The translations under genes were made by a program, and so were the position numbers. The notes below the pieces were generated by a model that saw only the letters and a program-made list of their open reading frames with translations, had not been told where the DNA came from and ran no database searches. DNA of 64,000 bases. Source: Paenirhodobacter hankyongi (GTDB taxonomy: Bacteria > Pseudomonadota > Alphaproteobacteria > Rhodobacterales > Rhodobacteraceae). Below, piece by piece: positions 31,994-41,104 of this stretch (position 1 is the stretch's first letter; each line of letters begins with the position of its first letter). Where the stretch lies: positions 62,001-126,000 of the forward strand of contig NZ_RCHI01000011.1 of the NCBI RefSeq assembly GCF_003664585.1, given 5' to 3'.

Positions 31994-33502
31994 TCAGGCG
32001 TTGCCCTGGCGCACGAACAGGCCCGCCTCCTCGGCCGCCTTGCGCAGCGCCTTCGACTTGTTGACCGATTCCTGATACTCGCCCTCGGGATCGCTGTCGA
32101 AGACGACGCCGCCGCCCGCCTGGATGTAGAGCGTCTGATCCTTCACCACTGCGGTGCGCAGCGCGATGCACATGTCCATCTCGCCATTCGCCGCGAAATA
32201 GCCGACGCCGCCGCCGTAGATGCCGCGCTTCTCGGGTTCGAGCTCGTCGATGATCTCCATCGCCCGCACCTTCGGCGCGCCCGAGACGGTGCCCGCGGGC
32301 AGACCGGCGAGCAGCGCCGAGAGCGCATCCTCGCCGTCTGCCAGTTCGCCCACCACGTTCGAGACGATGTGCATGACGTGGGAATAGCGCTCGATGATGA
32401 ATTTCTCGGTCGGATGCACCGTGCCGATCTTCGCCACCCGGCCGACGTCGTTGCGGCCGAGGTCGAGCAGCATCAGGTGCTCGGCCAGTTCCTTCTTGTC
32501 GGCCAGCAGCTCTTCTTCCAGCGCCTTGTCCTCGGCCGGCGTCGCACCACGCGGGCGGGTGCCGGCGATCGGGCGGATCGTCACCTCGCCTTCGCGCAGC
32601 CGCACCAGGATCTCGGGGCTGGCACCGACGATCTGGAAGCCGCCGAAGTTCAGGAAGAACATGAAGGGCGAGGGGTTGGTGCGCCGCAGCGAGCGATAGA
32701 GCGCGAAGGGCGGCAGCGGGAAATCCGCGCGCCAGCGCTGCGCCGGCACCACCTGGAAGATGTCGCCCGCGCGGATGTAGTCCTTGGCCTTCTCGACCGC
32801 GGCCTTGTAGCCCTCGGCGGTGAAGTTCGACACCAGCGGGCCGACCTTCGCGGTCTCGCCCATCTCGCGGCTCTGGTTCGGCGCGCGGTCGAGGTCGCGC
32901 AGCGCGTCCATCACCCGCTCGGCCGCCTGGGCATAGGCCGCCCGCGCCGACAGGCCCGAGCTCTGGAACGCCGGCGCGCAGAGGATCACGTCGCCCTTCA
33001 CCCCGTCGAGCACCGCGACGACCGAGGGCCGCAGCAGCACCGCATCGGGCACGCCGAGCGGGTCGGGATTGCCGCCGGGCAGCTTCTCGACCAGCCGGAT
33101 CATGTCATAGCCGAGATAGCCGAACAGGCCGGCCGCCGCGGCGGGCAGGCCCTCGGGCATCTCGATCCGGCTTTCGGCGATCAGCGCGCGCAGGCTGTCG
33201 AACGGGTGGCCGGGCAGCTCCTCGAAGCGCTCTTCGAACCGCGCCTGGCGGTTGATGCGGGCTGTCTCGCCGCGGCATTCCCAGATCACGTCGGGCTTCA
33301 TGCCGATGATCGAATAGCGCCCGCGGACCTCGCCGCCGGTGACGGATTCGAACATGAAGCTGTTCTCGCGCGCATCGGCCAGCTTCAGCATCAGCGACAC
33401 GGGCGTGTCGAGATCGGCCGCGAGGCGGGCGAAGACGAGCTGGTTGCGGCCCTGTTGCCAGGCGCGCTCGAACTCTTCGAAGCTGGGGGAAAGAGCTGCC
33501 AC
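31994..33502 (-). CDS. trpE: Anthranilate synthase component I TrpE
   Basis: Makes anthranilate from chorismate with TrpG. The GTG at 33502 has TAAGGAGG seven bases upstream and gives 502 residues, normal for TrpE; the frame continues upstream into nonsense. Motifs: N-terminal ELGDLDTPVS-like feedback region (ADLDTPVSLMLKLAD), FQVVPAQRW, PIAGTRPRG, HLMLLDLGRNDVGRV, and GTVSGAPKVRAMEIIDELE. It begins ten bases after the PpiD-like gene, so the two probably share a transcript. Confidence 0.96.
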   Translation of the reverse strand: MAALSPSFEEFERAWQQGRNQLVFARLAADLDTPVSLMLKLADARENSFMFESVTGGEVRGRYSIIGMKPDVIWECRGETARINRQARFEERFEELPGHPFDSLRALIAESRIEMPEGLPAAAAGLFGYLGYDMIRLVEKLPGGNPDPLGVPDAVLLRPSVVAVLDGVKGDVILCAPAFQSSGLSARAAYAQAAERVMDALRDLDRAPNQSREMGETAKVGPLVSNFTAEGYKAAVEKAKDYIRAGDIFQVVPAQRWRADFPLPPFALYRSLRRTNPSPFMFFLNFGGFQIVGASPEILVRLREGEVTIRPIAGTRPRGATPAEDKALEEELLADKKELAEHLMLLDLGRNDVGRVAKIGTVHPTEKFIIERYSHVMHIVSNVVGELADGEDALSALLAGLPAGTVSGAPKVRAMEIIDELEPEKRGIYGGGVGYFAANGEMDMCIALRTAVVKDQTLYIQAGGGVVFDSDPEGEYQESVNKSKALRKAAEEAGLFVRQGNA

Positions 33503-33512
33503 GACCGCCTCC

Positions 33513-35363
33513 TTACTGCATCTGCGCCTGCACTGCGTTGATCGCGGTGCTGTCGATGGTGAGCCCGGCCTCGGTTTCCGAAGCGCGGGCGAAAAGCTCG
33601 GCAAGATCGCCCGACATCGACTGCTCGAGCCGGGTCGAGAGCACGTCATGCACCTGCCTGGTGTCGGTGGCCTGCGGATCGGCCTCGGTCACCTTGACCG
33701 GCACCACGACGAAGACGGCCTCGTCCTGCGCCACCACGGCGGCGGCGCCGGGCCTGGTGTCGAAGGCGGTGGCCAGCAGGGTCGCGGGCGCGCCCTCGAC
33801 GAAGCCCGAGCGTTCGAGCCCGGTCGCGTTCGAGACCAGAAGGCCCTGATCGGCGAGGCTCGCCCCGGCCGAGACGGCGGCGACGATCTCCTCGGCGCGG
33901 TCGGTCTTCAGCTTCTTCAGCTGCGCGGCCTTCCAGCTTGCCACGACCTTGTCGCGGACCTGATCGAAGGGGATCAGCGCGGCGGGCGTCACGCCATCGA
34001 GGCGCAGCGCGAAGACGCCGCCATCCTCGAGAGTGCCGAGTTCGGGGAAGTCCTGCTCGGTCACCTTGGCGGCGGCGGTGCGGAAGCTCTCATAGGCGGC
34101 GATGCCGTCGGTGGTGTCGGGCGCCATCGAGATATGGCCCGGCTGCATGTCGGTTTCCTTCGCCATCTCCTCGAGCGTCGCGCCCGAGGCAAGCCGGTCC
34201 TCGAGACCCGAGGTCATGTCGGAGACCATCCGCCGCGCACGGTCCATCACCGCCTCGGTCTCGAGGTCGGGCTTGGCCTGTTCGAAGGTGGTCTCCTCGG
34301 CGGGCAGGATGCCGTTCATCTGGTAAAGCGCGGGGCCGAGGTCGCTGTCGATCGGGCCCACGGTGCCGGGCGCGGTCAGCGCGAAGACCGCATCGCCGGC
34401 GCTGCCGAGCTCGTCCTTCGAGACCTCGCCCAGATCGGTGTCGGCAAGGGTCAGGCCGCGCTCCTTGGCGATGTCGGAAAAGCTCGCGGTGCCGGCGTCG
34501 AGCTTCTGCTTCGCCGCCTCGGCCTCTGCCCTGGTCGGGAAGACGAGCTTGTCGACAAGGCGCTTCTCGGGCTGGACGAACTCGCTTTTCCGCTCCTCAT
34601 AGGCCGCGCGCAGCGTCGCCTCGTCGGGCTGCACCTTGTCCTTCAGCATCTCGGGGGTGAGCCAGACATAGCTGATCTCGCGCGTCTCGGGCTTGGTGAA
34701 CTCCGCCGCATGATCCGCGTGCCAGGCCTTCAGCTCGTCCTCGCTGGGCTCGGGCAGGGTGGCGGTCAGATCCGCCTTGGTGATCTCGGCGAAGGCGATG
34801 TCGCGCTTCTCGGTGACGTATTTGGTATAGGCCGCGGCCAGCGCCTCGGGCGCCTTCACGCCGCCGGCCACCGCGCCCTGCAGGATCGAGCGCGCCACGT
34901 CCGAACGCAGGCGGGTCTCGAACTGGGCCTCGGTATAGCCCTGCTGGCGCAGCGCCATGCGATAGACCTCGCGGTCGAACTTGCCGTCGACGCCCTGGAA
35001 GCTGCGGATCGCCTGCACCTGGCGGCCGACCTCGGCATTGCCGACGGAAATGCCGAGCCGGCGGGCCTGTTCGCTCACCGCGGCCTCGGCGAAGACCTGC
35101 GCCTGCACCTGCCGGTCGAGGCCGAGCGCCTTCGCCTCGGCGAAGGTCAGCGGCCGGCCGAGCTGGGCCTGCGCGGCACTCATTCCTGAGCGCAGCGCGC
35201 GGGCATAATCGTTGATCGAGATCTCGGTCTTGCCGACCGAACCGATCGACTGCACCCGGCCCGAGAAGTTCGAGACGCCGAAGCCGCCAAGGCCAAGGAC
35301 AAGCATCGCGAGCAACACCCAGACGACGACGCCCTTGCCATGGCTGCGCAGCTTGTTCGACAT
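33513..35363 (-). CDS. PpiD/SurA-like periplasmic peptidyl-prolyl isomerase
   Basis: Membrane-anchored periplasmic folding factor, 616 residues from ATG 35363, which is seven bases after GGGAGGA; an ATG six bases further upstream (35369) is too close to that site. The topology matches PpiD: short basic N-terminus (MSNKLRSHGKG), one helix (VVVWVLLAMLVLGLGGFGV), then a SurA-N-like domain with repeated helical segments (VDGKFDREVYRMALRQQGYTE). A parvulin-like PPIase domain lies mid-protein (about 240-370: ISYVWLTPEML, FSDIAKERGL, GPIDSDLGPALYQMN), degenerate in places. trpE follows in the same orientation. Confidence 0.86.
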   Translation of the reverse strand: MSNKLRSHGKGVVVWVLLAMLVLGLGGFGVSNFSGRVQSIGSVGKTEISINDYARALRSGMSAAQAQLGRPLTFAEAKALGLDRQVQAQVFAEAAVSEQARRLGISVGNAEVGRQVQAIRSFQGVDGKFDREVYRMALRQQGYTEAQFETRLRSDVARSILQGAVAGGVKAPEALAAAYTKYVTEKRDIAFAEITKADLTATLPEPSEDELKAWHADHAAEFTKPETREISYVWLTPEMLKDKVQPDEATLRAAYEERKSEFVQPEKRLVDKLVFPTRAEAEAAKQKLDAGTASFSDIAKERGLTLADTDLGEVSKDELGSAGDAVFALTAPGTVGPIDSDLGPALYQMNGILPAEETTFEQAKPDLETEAVMDRARRMVSDMTSGLEDRLASGATLEEMAKETDMQPGHISMAPDTTDGIAAYESFRTAAAKVTEQDFPELGTLEDGGVFALRLDGVTPAALIPFDQVRDKVVASWKAAQLKKLKTDRAEEIVAAVSAGASLADQGLLVSNATGLERSGFVEGAPATLLATAFDTRPGAAAVVAQDEAVFVVVPVKVTEADPQATDTRQVHDVLSTRLEQSMSGDLAELFARASETEAGLTIDSTAINAVQAQMQ

Positions 35364-35429
35364 GCTCATTCCTCCCGGGGATCAGGCCTTTTGCGGGTGT
35401 TTAGGGCTTTGACGGGGGCGCCGCAAGGC

Positions 35430-36611
35430 TCAGGGCGCCACCGTGGCAAGGCGGCGGATCAATTCCGCGATGCCGGCGGTGTCGACATTCGCGAAGGCGA
35501 TGCGCAGGCCGCGATCGCCCTGCACCGTGCCCTCGGGCATGAACATCGTGCCGGGCAGCAGCAGCACCCCCGCCTCGCGCACCAGACGCCGCGCGAAGTC
35601 GGGCGAGGCGTCGTGGCCCGGGTGGTCGACCCAGGCGAAATAGGCGCCGCAGCCATGCAGGTGCCAGCCCTCGAGCGCGCCGAACCCCTCGGTCAGCGCG
35701 GCGCGGCGCGCAAGCAGCTCGGCGCGTTCGCCGGCGACCCATTGCGCGAGGTTGCGCATCCCCCACAGCGCGCCGATCTGGCCAAGCTGGTTCGGGCAGA
35801 TTGCCACGGTGTCGAGGAATTTCTCGACCTCGGCCAGACGCGCGGGTGAGGCGACGATGGCGCCGACGCGGTGGCCGGTCAGCCGGTAGGCCTTCGAGAA
35901 GGAGTAAAGATGGATGAAGGCCTCGTCCCAGTCGGGATCGGTGAACAGGTCATGCGGCGCGCCGGTGCGGCTGTCGAAGTCGCGATAGGTCTCGTCGACG
36001 ATCAGCGCGAGGCCGCGCGACCGGGCAAGATCGTGGAAGGCGCGCACCAGCGCGGCCGGGTATTCCGCCCCGCCCGGGTTGTTGGGCGAGATCAGCACGA
36101 TCGCCCTGGTGCGCGGCGTGATCCGCGCGGCGGCCTCCTCGGGGTCGGGCAGAAGGCCCGCGCCGGTGGGCAGCGGCACGGCCCGGACCGAGGCCATGTC
36201 GCACCACATCTTGTGGTTGAAATACCAGGGCGTCGGCAGCAGCACCTCGTCGCCCGGACCGGCAAGCGTCGCCATCACCGCGCAGAAGGCCTGGTTGCAG
36301 CCCTGGGTGATCGCCACCTGGCTTTCGGAAATCGTGCCGCCATAGGCCGTGGACCATTGCGCCGCGATCTCGGCGCGCAGCTCGGCCATGCCAAGCACCG
36401 GGCCGTAGAGATGGGCGGCGGGGTTGTCGAGCGCGGCTTCGGCGATGGCGCGGCGCAGCCCCTCGGGCGGCGGATCGACCGGCGCGGCCTGGCTGACGTT
36501 GAGGAGCGGCCGCTCGGGCGGGAAGCTCACCCCCTCGAGCCAGCGCCGCGCCTCCATCACCGGCGGCGCGAAGGTGGCGGCAAGGGCGGGGTTCAGCGGG
36601 CTGAGCGGCAT
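35430..36611 (-). CDS. PLP-dependent aminotransferase, class I/II
   Basis: Fold-type I aminotransferase of 393 residues; ATG 36611 follows GGAGACACCG. Visible motifs: cofactor-binding TQGCNQAFCA, ISPNNPGGAEYP (conserved NNP), LIVDETYRDF (Asp holding the pyridine N), the Schiff-base Lys in LYSFSKAYRLTGHRVG, and the substrate carboxylate Arg near the C-terminus (GLRIAFAN). The amino-acid substrate cannot be specified from sequence alone. Confidence 0.88.
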   Translation of the reverse strand: MPLSPLNPALAATFAPPVMEARRWLEGVSFPPERPLLNVSQAAPVDPPPEGLRRAIAEAALDNPAAHLYGPVLGMAELRAEIAAQWSTAYGGTISESQVAITQGCNQAFCAVMATLAGPGDEVLLPTPWYFNHKMWCDMASVRAVPLPTGAGLLPDPEEAAARITPRTRAIVLISPNNPGGAEYPAALVRAFHDLARSRGLALIVDETYRDFDSRTGAPHDLFTDPDWDEAFIHLYSFSKAYRLTGHRVGAIVASPARLAEVEKFLDTVAICPNQLGQIGALWGMRNLAQWVAGERAELLARRAALTEGFGALEGWHLHGCGAYFAWVDHPGHDASPDFARRLVREAGVLLLPGTMFMPEGTVQGDRGLRIAFANVDTAGIAELIRRLATVAP

Positions 36612-36637
36612 CGGTGTCTCCTGAGTGTCGCGCGACA

Positions 36638-37132
36638 CTAGGACCGCGGCGGCGCGAAGGAAACCCCCCGGCGGCGGCGCCATTCCTCCCAGGTCAGGGC
36701 GATCACCACGAGGTCGAGCCCGGTCAGCGCCAGCAGCACCACAGAATGGTCGAGGCTCCACAGGTGCAGCTGATAGAGGATGAAGGCGGAGAGCAGCACG
36801 ATCGCGCCCGGATAGGCCCAGAGCACCCCGCGGGCAAGCAGCACCACGACGATCAGCTTCAGCCCGCCATGGCTGAGGAAATAGAGCGCATAGAAGCTTT
36901 GCGCCTCGACCGAGAAGCGCTGCGCGGCATGCAGCAGCGCATTGGCGAGGAAATCGCTCGCATCCTCGGAAAGCTCATGCGCCGTCAGCCGCTGTGCAAG
37001 CGCGACCAGCGCGCCCTGATGCAGCACCAGCAGGACCAGGCCCGAAAGCGTCTCGGCCGCGGCGAAGAGGCCCTTGGCCAGCAGGCTCGCCTCGAAGGCC
37101 GCGTGCAGCACCCGGCCGAGACGGGCTCGCAT
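36638..37132 (-). CDS. DUF2127 family integral membrane protein
   Basis: 164 residues starting MRARLGRVLHAAFEASLLAKG, four predicted membrane helices (GLFAAAETLSGLVLLVLHQ, FYALYFLSHGGLKLIVVVLLA, AYPGAIVLLSAFILYQLHLW, VVLLALTGLDLVVIALTW). The N-terminal HAAFEASLLAKG and the central HGGLK motifs match DUF2127, of unknown function. It starts four bases after the gpt stop and is probably co-transcribed with gpt. Confidence 0.8.
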   Translation of the reverse strand: MRARLGRVLHAAFEASLLAKGLFAAAETLSGLVLLVLHQGALVALAQRLTAHELSEDASDFLANALLHAAQRFSVEAQSFYALYFLSHGGLKLIVVVLLARGVLWAYPGAIVLLSAFILYQLHLWSLDHSVVLLALTGLDLVVIALTWEEWRRRRGVSFAPPRS

Positions 37133-37136
37133 CGGC

Positions 37137-37640
37137 TCAGTCCACGCCCCGGTAGGGCTGCACATATTGCAGCGCGGTGTCCCAGGGGAAGAAGATCCAG
37201 GTGTCCTGGCTGACCTCGGTGATGAAGGTGTCCGCCTGCAGCCGGCCCTTGGGCTTGGCGTAGATCGTGGCGAAATGCGCCTTCGGATAGAGCGTGCGGA
37301 CAAGCTCCATCGTCTTGCCCGAGTCGACGAGGTCGTCGACGATCAGGATGCCTTCGCCGTCGCCCATCAGATCCGCCTGCGGCGCCTTGATGACGGCCGG
37401 CGGGTGCTGGGTCTGGTGGTTGTAGCCCTTGACCGAGATCGTGTCGATCACGCGGATGTTCAGCTCGCGCGCGATGATCGCCGCGGGCACCAGGCCGCCG
37501 CGGGTGATGCCGACGATGGCACGCCAGGCGCCGTTGTCCGGGCCCTTGCCGTCCAGCCGCCAGGCCAGCGCGCGCGCGTCGCGATGGAGCTGGTCCCAGC
37601 TGACCAGAAAGCCCTTCTCGTGGGGAAGACGTTCGGACAT
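37137..37640 (-). CDS. gpt: Xanthine (guanine) phosphoribosyltransferase Gpt
   Basis: Purine salvage enzyme, 167 residues. The PRPP-binding motif [13 protein letters not shown] is intact, with [21 protein letters not shown] upstream (flexible-loop side) and the C-terminal WIFFPWD segment typical of Gpt, involved in base recognition. The start has only weak purine sequence upstream. Followed closely by the DUF2127 gene. Confidence 0.94.
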   Translation of the reverse strand: MSERLPHEKGFLVSWDQLHRDARALAWRLDGKGPDNGAWRAIVGITRGGLVPAAIIARELNIRVIDTISVKGYNHQTQHPPAVIKAPQADLMGDGEGILIVDDLVDSGKTMELVRTLYPKAHFATIYAKPKGRLQADTFITEVSQDTWIFFPWDTALQYVQPYRGVD

Positions 37641-37650
37641 GACAAGCCTC

Positions 37651-38268
37651 TCAGGTGAGTGCGAGTTTCAGGCCGAGGAGGGCGAGCAGCCCGCCAAAGC
37701 CACGCTCGATCGCGGTTTTCAGGCGCAGATAGCCGCGCCGGGTGCGCTCGAGCGAAAAGATGCGCGACACGAGCACGTTCCAGCCCGCGTCGTTGACGAA
37801 GATGATGCCGAGGATCGCGGCATAGGCCCAGAGCGGCGCCTGCGGCGGCACGAAGGTCAGGAAGATCGTGCCGAAGAAGACCGCGGGCTTCGGATTGGCG
37901 AGCTGCGTCGCGATGCCGAGCCAGACGAGGCCGAGGGGCGAGCGCGCCGAGGCGGTCTCGGTGATCTCGGCGTCGAAGGGGTCGGGGGCGTGGCGCCACA
38001 TCTTCACCGCAAGGTAAATCAGATAGGCGGCGCCCGCGAATTTCAGCGCGGTGAGCAGGGCGGGGGCGATGCGGAACAGCACCGCCAGCCCGAACAGCGC
38101 GGCGCAGGCCCACAGGCAGGCGCCAAGCCCGATGCCGACCGACAGCCACGCCCCCCGCGCCATCCCTTCGCGCAGGCTGGTATGCGCGGCCATCAGGACG
38201 GCCGGCCCGGGCGAGATCGCCGCGGCCAGATGCACGAAGTAGATCGCGAGGAAGGCGGAAAGCGTCAT
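37651..38268 (-). CDS. LysE/RhtB family amino-acid exporter
   Basis: 205 residues with about six hydrophobic helices. N-terminal [30 protein letters not shown] is the LysE/RhtB signature (SPGP), and the later [20 protein letters not shown] contains the conserved NPK motif. Substrate is unknown; members export lysine, homoserine, threonine or other small solutes. Lies between fabI and gpt with ten-base gaps either side. Confidence 0.88.
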   Translation of the reverse strand: MTLSAFLAIYFVHLAAAISPGPAVLMAAHTSLREGMARGAWLSVGIGLGACLWACAALFGLAVLFRIAPALLTALKFAGAAYLIYLAVKMWRHAPDPFDAEITETASARSPLGLVWLGIATQLANPKPAVFFGTIFLTFVPPQAPLWAYAAILGIIFVNDAGWNVLVSRIFSLERTRRGYLRLKTAIERGFGGLLALLGLKLALT

Positions 38269-38277
38269 CGCCGGGAC

Positions 38278-39102
38278 TCAGGCGTCCTTGCGGCCGGTGA
38301 CGACGTCGATGTCGGGCGCATCGACCGCCTTCATGCCGACGACGTGATAGCCCGCATCGACGTGCAGGATCTCGCCCGTGGTGCCCGAGCCGAGATCGGA
38401 GAGCAGGTAGAGCGCGGCCTTGCCGACCTCTTCCTGGGTCACGTTGCGGCGCAGCGGCGAGTTCAGCTCGTTCCACTTCATGATGTAGCGGAAGTCGCCG
38501 ATGCCCGAGGCGGCGAGCGTCTTGATCGGGCCGGCCGAGATCGCGTTGCAGCGGATGCCGTCCTTGCCCAGATCCTCGGCGATGTATTTCACCGAAGCCT
38601 CGAGCGCGGCCTTGGCGATGCCCATCACGTTGTAATGCGGCATCACCTGCTCGGCGCCGTAATAGGTCAGCGTCAGCAGCGACCCGCCCTCGGGCATCAG
38701 CTCGGCGGCGCGGCGGGCAACGGCGGTGAACGAATAGACCGAGATGTCCATCGTCATCTTGAAGTTGTCCGACGAGGTGTCGACGTAGCGGCCGCGCAGC
38801 TCGTTCTTGTCGGAGAAGCCGATGGCGTGCACGACGAAGTCGATCGTGCCCCATTTCTCCTTCAGCGCGGCGAAGAGCGCATCGAGGCTTTCCTGGTTCG
38901 ACACGTCGCATTCGATCATCGTGTCGGCGCCGATCGAGCCGGCCAGCGGTTCGACCCGCTTCTTCAGGGCTTCGCCCTGGTAGGAGAAGGCCAGCTCGGC
39001 CCCTGCATCGGCGCAGGCCTTTGCGATCCCCCAGGCAATCGACTTGTCGTTGGCGAGGCCCATGATCAGCCCGCGCTTGCCCGACATCAGGGTGTTCGTC
39101 AT
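38278..39102 (-). CDS. fabI: Enoyl-[acyl-carrier-protein] reductase FabI
   Basis: NADH-dependent last step of each fatty-acid elongation round. ATG 39102 gives 274 residues. N-terminal GLIMGLANDKSIAWGIAKA is the FabI-type nucleotide loop; the active site Tyr-x6-Lys is seen in PHYNVMGIAKAALE with the second Tyr in TLTYYGAEQ. The substrate-binding AASGIGDF segment follows. Divergent from pdxH, with 128 bases between starts. Confidence 0.95.
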   Translation of the reverse strand: MTNTLMSGKRGLIMGLANDKSIAWGIAKACADAGAELAFSYQGEALKKRVEPLAGSIGADTMIECDVSNQESLDALFAALKEKWGTIDFVVHAIGFSDKNELRGRYVDTSSDNFKMTMDISVYSFTAVARRAAELMPEGGSLLTLTYYGAEQVMPHYNVMGIAKAALEASVKYIAEDLGKDGIRCNAISAGPIKTLAASGIGDFRYIMKWNELNSPLRRNVTQEEVGKAALYLLSDLGSGTTGEILHVDAGYHVVGMKAVDAPDIDVVTGRKDA

Positions 39103-39230
39103 GTCAGGTTTCCCCCGCTTCCCTCTGGTAAGTGCGCAAGCATTAGGCGAAAGATCTGGGGGCATCAAGGCTGGACAGGGGCAGGGCAGGGGCCTTGCCC
39201 GCAGGGAAGGCCGCCACGATGGAGGATCGG

Positions 39231-39854
39231 ATGAGCGACAGAACCGGGATCTTTGCGGGCGATGACCCGTTTGCACTGGCCAGCGCCTGGCTGGCCGAGG
39301 CGGAAAAGACCGAGATCAACGATCCGAACGCGATCGCCATCGCCTCGGTCGATGCCGAGGGCATGCCGAATGTGCGCATGGTGCTCCTGAAGGAGATCGA
39401 GGGGCGCGACGCGCCCTCGGGCGGCGCCTTCGTCGTCTATACCAACTACACCTCCCGCAAGGGCGAGGAGATCCTGGGCGCCGGCAAGGCGGCCTTCGTG
39501 ATGCACTGGAAGAGCCTGCGCCGGCAGATCCGGGTGCGCGGCCTGGTGACCAAGGAGGACGGTCCGCAGGCCGACGCCTATTACGCCTCGCGCGCGCTGA
39601 CCTCGCGGCTCGGGGCCTGGGCCTCGCACCAGAGCCAGCCGCTTTCCTCGCGCACCGCGCTGATGGCCGAGGTGGCGAAGGTGACCGCGCAGAAGGGGCC
39701 GAACCCGCCGCGTCCGCCGTTCTGGGGCGGGCTGCGGATCACCCCGCTCGAGATCGAATTCTGGGCCGACGGCGCCTTCCGGCTGCACGACCGCTTCCGC
39801 TGGACCCGGCCCGATGCGACCTCGGAGTGGCAGATTCAGCGCCTGAATCCGTAA
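39231..39854 (+). CDS. pdxH: Pyridoxamine 5'-phosphate oxidase PdxH
   Basis: FMN flavoprotein making pyridoxal phosphate. ATG 39231, with GGAGG seven bases upstream, gives 207 residues; ATG 39219 would overlap that ribosome site. Motifs: [25 protein letters not shown]-equivalent [16 protein letters not shown] (FMN phosphate contact), the C-terminal [14 protein letters not shown] and RLHDRFRW. Ends 6 bases before a strong terminator hairpin. Confidence 0.95.
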   Translation: MSDRTGIFAGDDPFALASAWLAEAEKTEINDPNAIAIASVDAEGMPNVRMVLLKEIEGRDAPSGGAFVVYTNYTSRKGEEILGAGKAAFVMHWKSLRRQIRVRGLVTKEDGPQADAYYASRALTSRLGAWASHQSQPLSSRTALMAEVAKVTAQKGPNPPRPPFWGGLRITPLEIEFWADGAFRLHDRFRWTRPDATSEWQIQRLNP

Positions 39855-39860
39855 AAAAAT

Positions 39861-39900
39861 CGCGCATTTCACGCTTCGTGAAATGCGCGGGTCGGGTTTT
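39861..39900. terminator. Intrinsic terminator after pdxH
   Basis: CGCGCATTTCACG (39861-39873) pairs perfectly with CGTGAAATGCGCG (39877-39889) around a CTT loop, preceded by seven A and followed by GGTCGGGTTTT. The flanking A- and T-runs could let it work in both directions. Confidence 0.85.
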
Positions 39901-40003
39901 CCTTACTTTTTTCGCTTGAATCCGTCTGCCTTGCTGTGACACTTGGGCAAGGCGGAGGACTCCGCTCCGGCTTGCGCCGGATCGAAGTGATGGACGGATA
40001 GCG

Positions 40004-40534
40004 ATGAACGATTTGAGGGCCGAAGCCCGGACCGTGACGGGGCGCGTGAAATGGTTCGATCCGGGCAAGGGGTTCGGCTTTATCGTCGATCAGGAGGGCG
40101 GTCCTGACATCTTGCTGCATGCCAATGTGCTGCGCAATTTCGGGCAGGGCTCGGTGGCGGACAATGCCGGCATCACGGTCGTGGTGCAGGCGACGCCGCG
40201 CGGCGCGCAGGCGGTCGAGGTGATCGAGATCGTGCCGCCCGAGGCCGAGGGACGCCCGGCCCCGATCGAGGATCTGGGCGAGACCGACCCCGAGGCGCTG
40301 GCGGCGCTGCCGCTTGAACCGGCGCGGGTGAAGTGGTTTGACAAGGGCAAGGGCTTCGGCTTTGCCAACGTCTGGGGGCGACCCGAGGACGTGTTCATCC
40401 ACATCGAGGTGCTGCGCCGGTCGGGCTTTGCCGATCTCGCGGCCGGGGAGGCGGTATGTCTGCGGGTGATCGAGGGGCGGCGTGGCCGCATGGCGGCGCA
40501 GGTCGTCGCCTGGGATATGGCGCTCTCGCGCTGA
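40004..40534 (+). CDS. Tandem cold-shock domain protein
   Basis: 176 residues holding two cold-shock domains: residues about 6-70 (TGRVKWFDPGKGFGFI, DILLHANVL) and about 107-172 (ARVKWFDKGKGFGFAN, EDVFIHIEVL). Each has the RNP1-like KGFGFI/A and RNP2-like DI/VF(L)IH motifs that bind single-stranded RNA or DNA. Double-CSD proteins of this size are common in Rhodobacteraceae. The 100-base leader contains short hairpins, as often in CSP mRNAs. The last 79 bases overlap the DUF192 gene in another frame. Confidence 0.92.
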   Translation: MNDLRAEARTVTGRVKWFDPGKGFGFIVDQEGGPDILLHANVLRNFGQGSVADNAGITVVVQATPRGAQAVEVIEIVPPEAEGRPAPIEDLGETDPEALAALPLEPARVKWFDKGKGFGFANVWGRPEDVFIHIEVLRRSGFADLAAGEAVCLRVIEGRRGRMAAQVVAWDMALSR

Positions 40535-40986
40535 GCCTGCTGCTGGCCGCGGCCCCTGTGGCTGCGGCGCCGGTGTGCCGCGACGACAGTGCGATCCTCC
40601 AGCGCGCCGATGGCACGCCGATCGCCACCTTCACCGTCGAGATCGCCGATGACGCAGCCGAGCGCGAGCGGGGCCTGATGCAGCGCCCCTCGCTGCCGAA
40701 GGCGGCGGGGATGCTCTTCGTCTACCCGTCCGAGCGGCCGGTCGCCTTCTGGATGCATGACACGCTGATTCCGCTCGACATCATCTTCCTGGACGGGGCG
40801 GGGCGGGTGATCTCGGTGCAGGCCGAGGCGCGGCCGCGCGATGACACGCCGCTGCCCTCGCAAGGCGCGGCGCAGTATGTTCTCGAAATCAATGGCGGCC
40901 TTGCTGACCGGCTGGGGATCGGTGCGGGCACGGTGCTCTCGCATCCGGCGATTGCGGCCGGGCGCGCGGCGATCCCCTGTCGCTGA
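40456..40986 (+). CDS. DUF192 family exported protein
   Basis: 176 residues. The only plausible ATG (40456) lies 79 bases inside the cold-shock gene, giving an N-terminus that ends in a hydrophobic signal segment (ALALSLLLAAAPVAAAP) and a likely cleavage after AAA-P or VAAA. The mature part has the DUF192 core: FTVEIADDAAERERGLMQR, FVYPSERPVAFWMHDTLIPLDIIFLD, and RPRDDTPLPSQGAAQYVLEINGG. Small beta-barrel family of unknown function. It continues directly to tRNA-Pro with a 41-base gap. Confidence 0.87.
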   Translation: MSAGDRGAAWPHGGAGRRLGYGALALSLLLAAAPVAAAPVCRDDSAILQRADGTPIATFTVEIADDAAERERGLMQRPSLPKAAGMLFVYPSERPVAFWMHDTLIPLDIIFLDGAGRVISVQAEARPRDDTPLPSQGAAQYVLEINGGLADRLGIGAGTVLSHPAIAAGRAAIPCR

Positions 40987-41027
40987 CCCCTTTTCACCGG
41001 CGCCCGCCGCCTGTAGGAAGAACCCGT

Positions 41028-41104
41028 CGGGGCGTAGCGCAGCCTGGTAGCGCGTCTGTTTTGGGTACAGAAGGCCGTGAGTTCGAATCTCGCCGCCCCG
41101 ACCA
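41028..41104 (+). tRNA. tRNA-Pro(TGG)
   Basis: 77-base cloverleaf: acceptor arm CGGGGCG pairs with CGCCCCG, D-arm with GCGCAGCCTGGTAGCGC, anticodon arm TCTGT-TTTGGGT-ACAGA giving anticodon TGG (reads CCA), T-arm with GTTCGAATC, and encoded CCA. Its last 17 bases are the left attachment repeat of the adjacent integrated element, and the gene stays intact. Confidence 0.97.
41088..41104 (+). repeat. attL core (tRNA-Pro 3' end)
   Basis: TCTCGCCGCCCCGACCA, identical to 57542-57558. Flanking bases differ on both sides, so the identity is exactly 17 bp. It covers the acceptor 3' strand, discriminator base and CCA, the usual tyrosine-integrase target. Confidence 0.92.
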
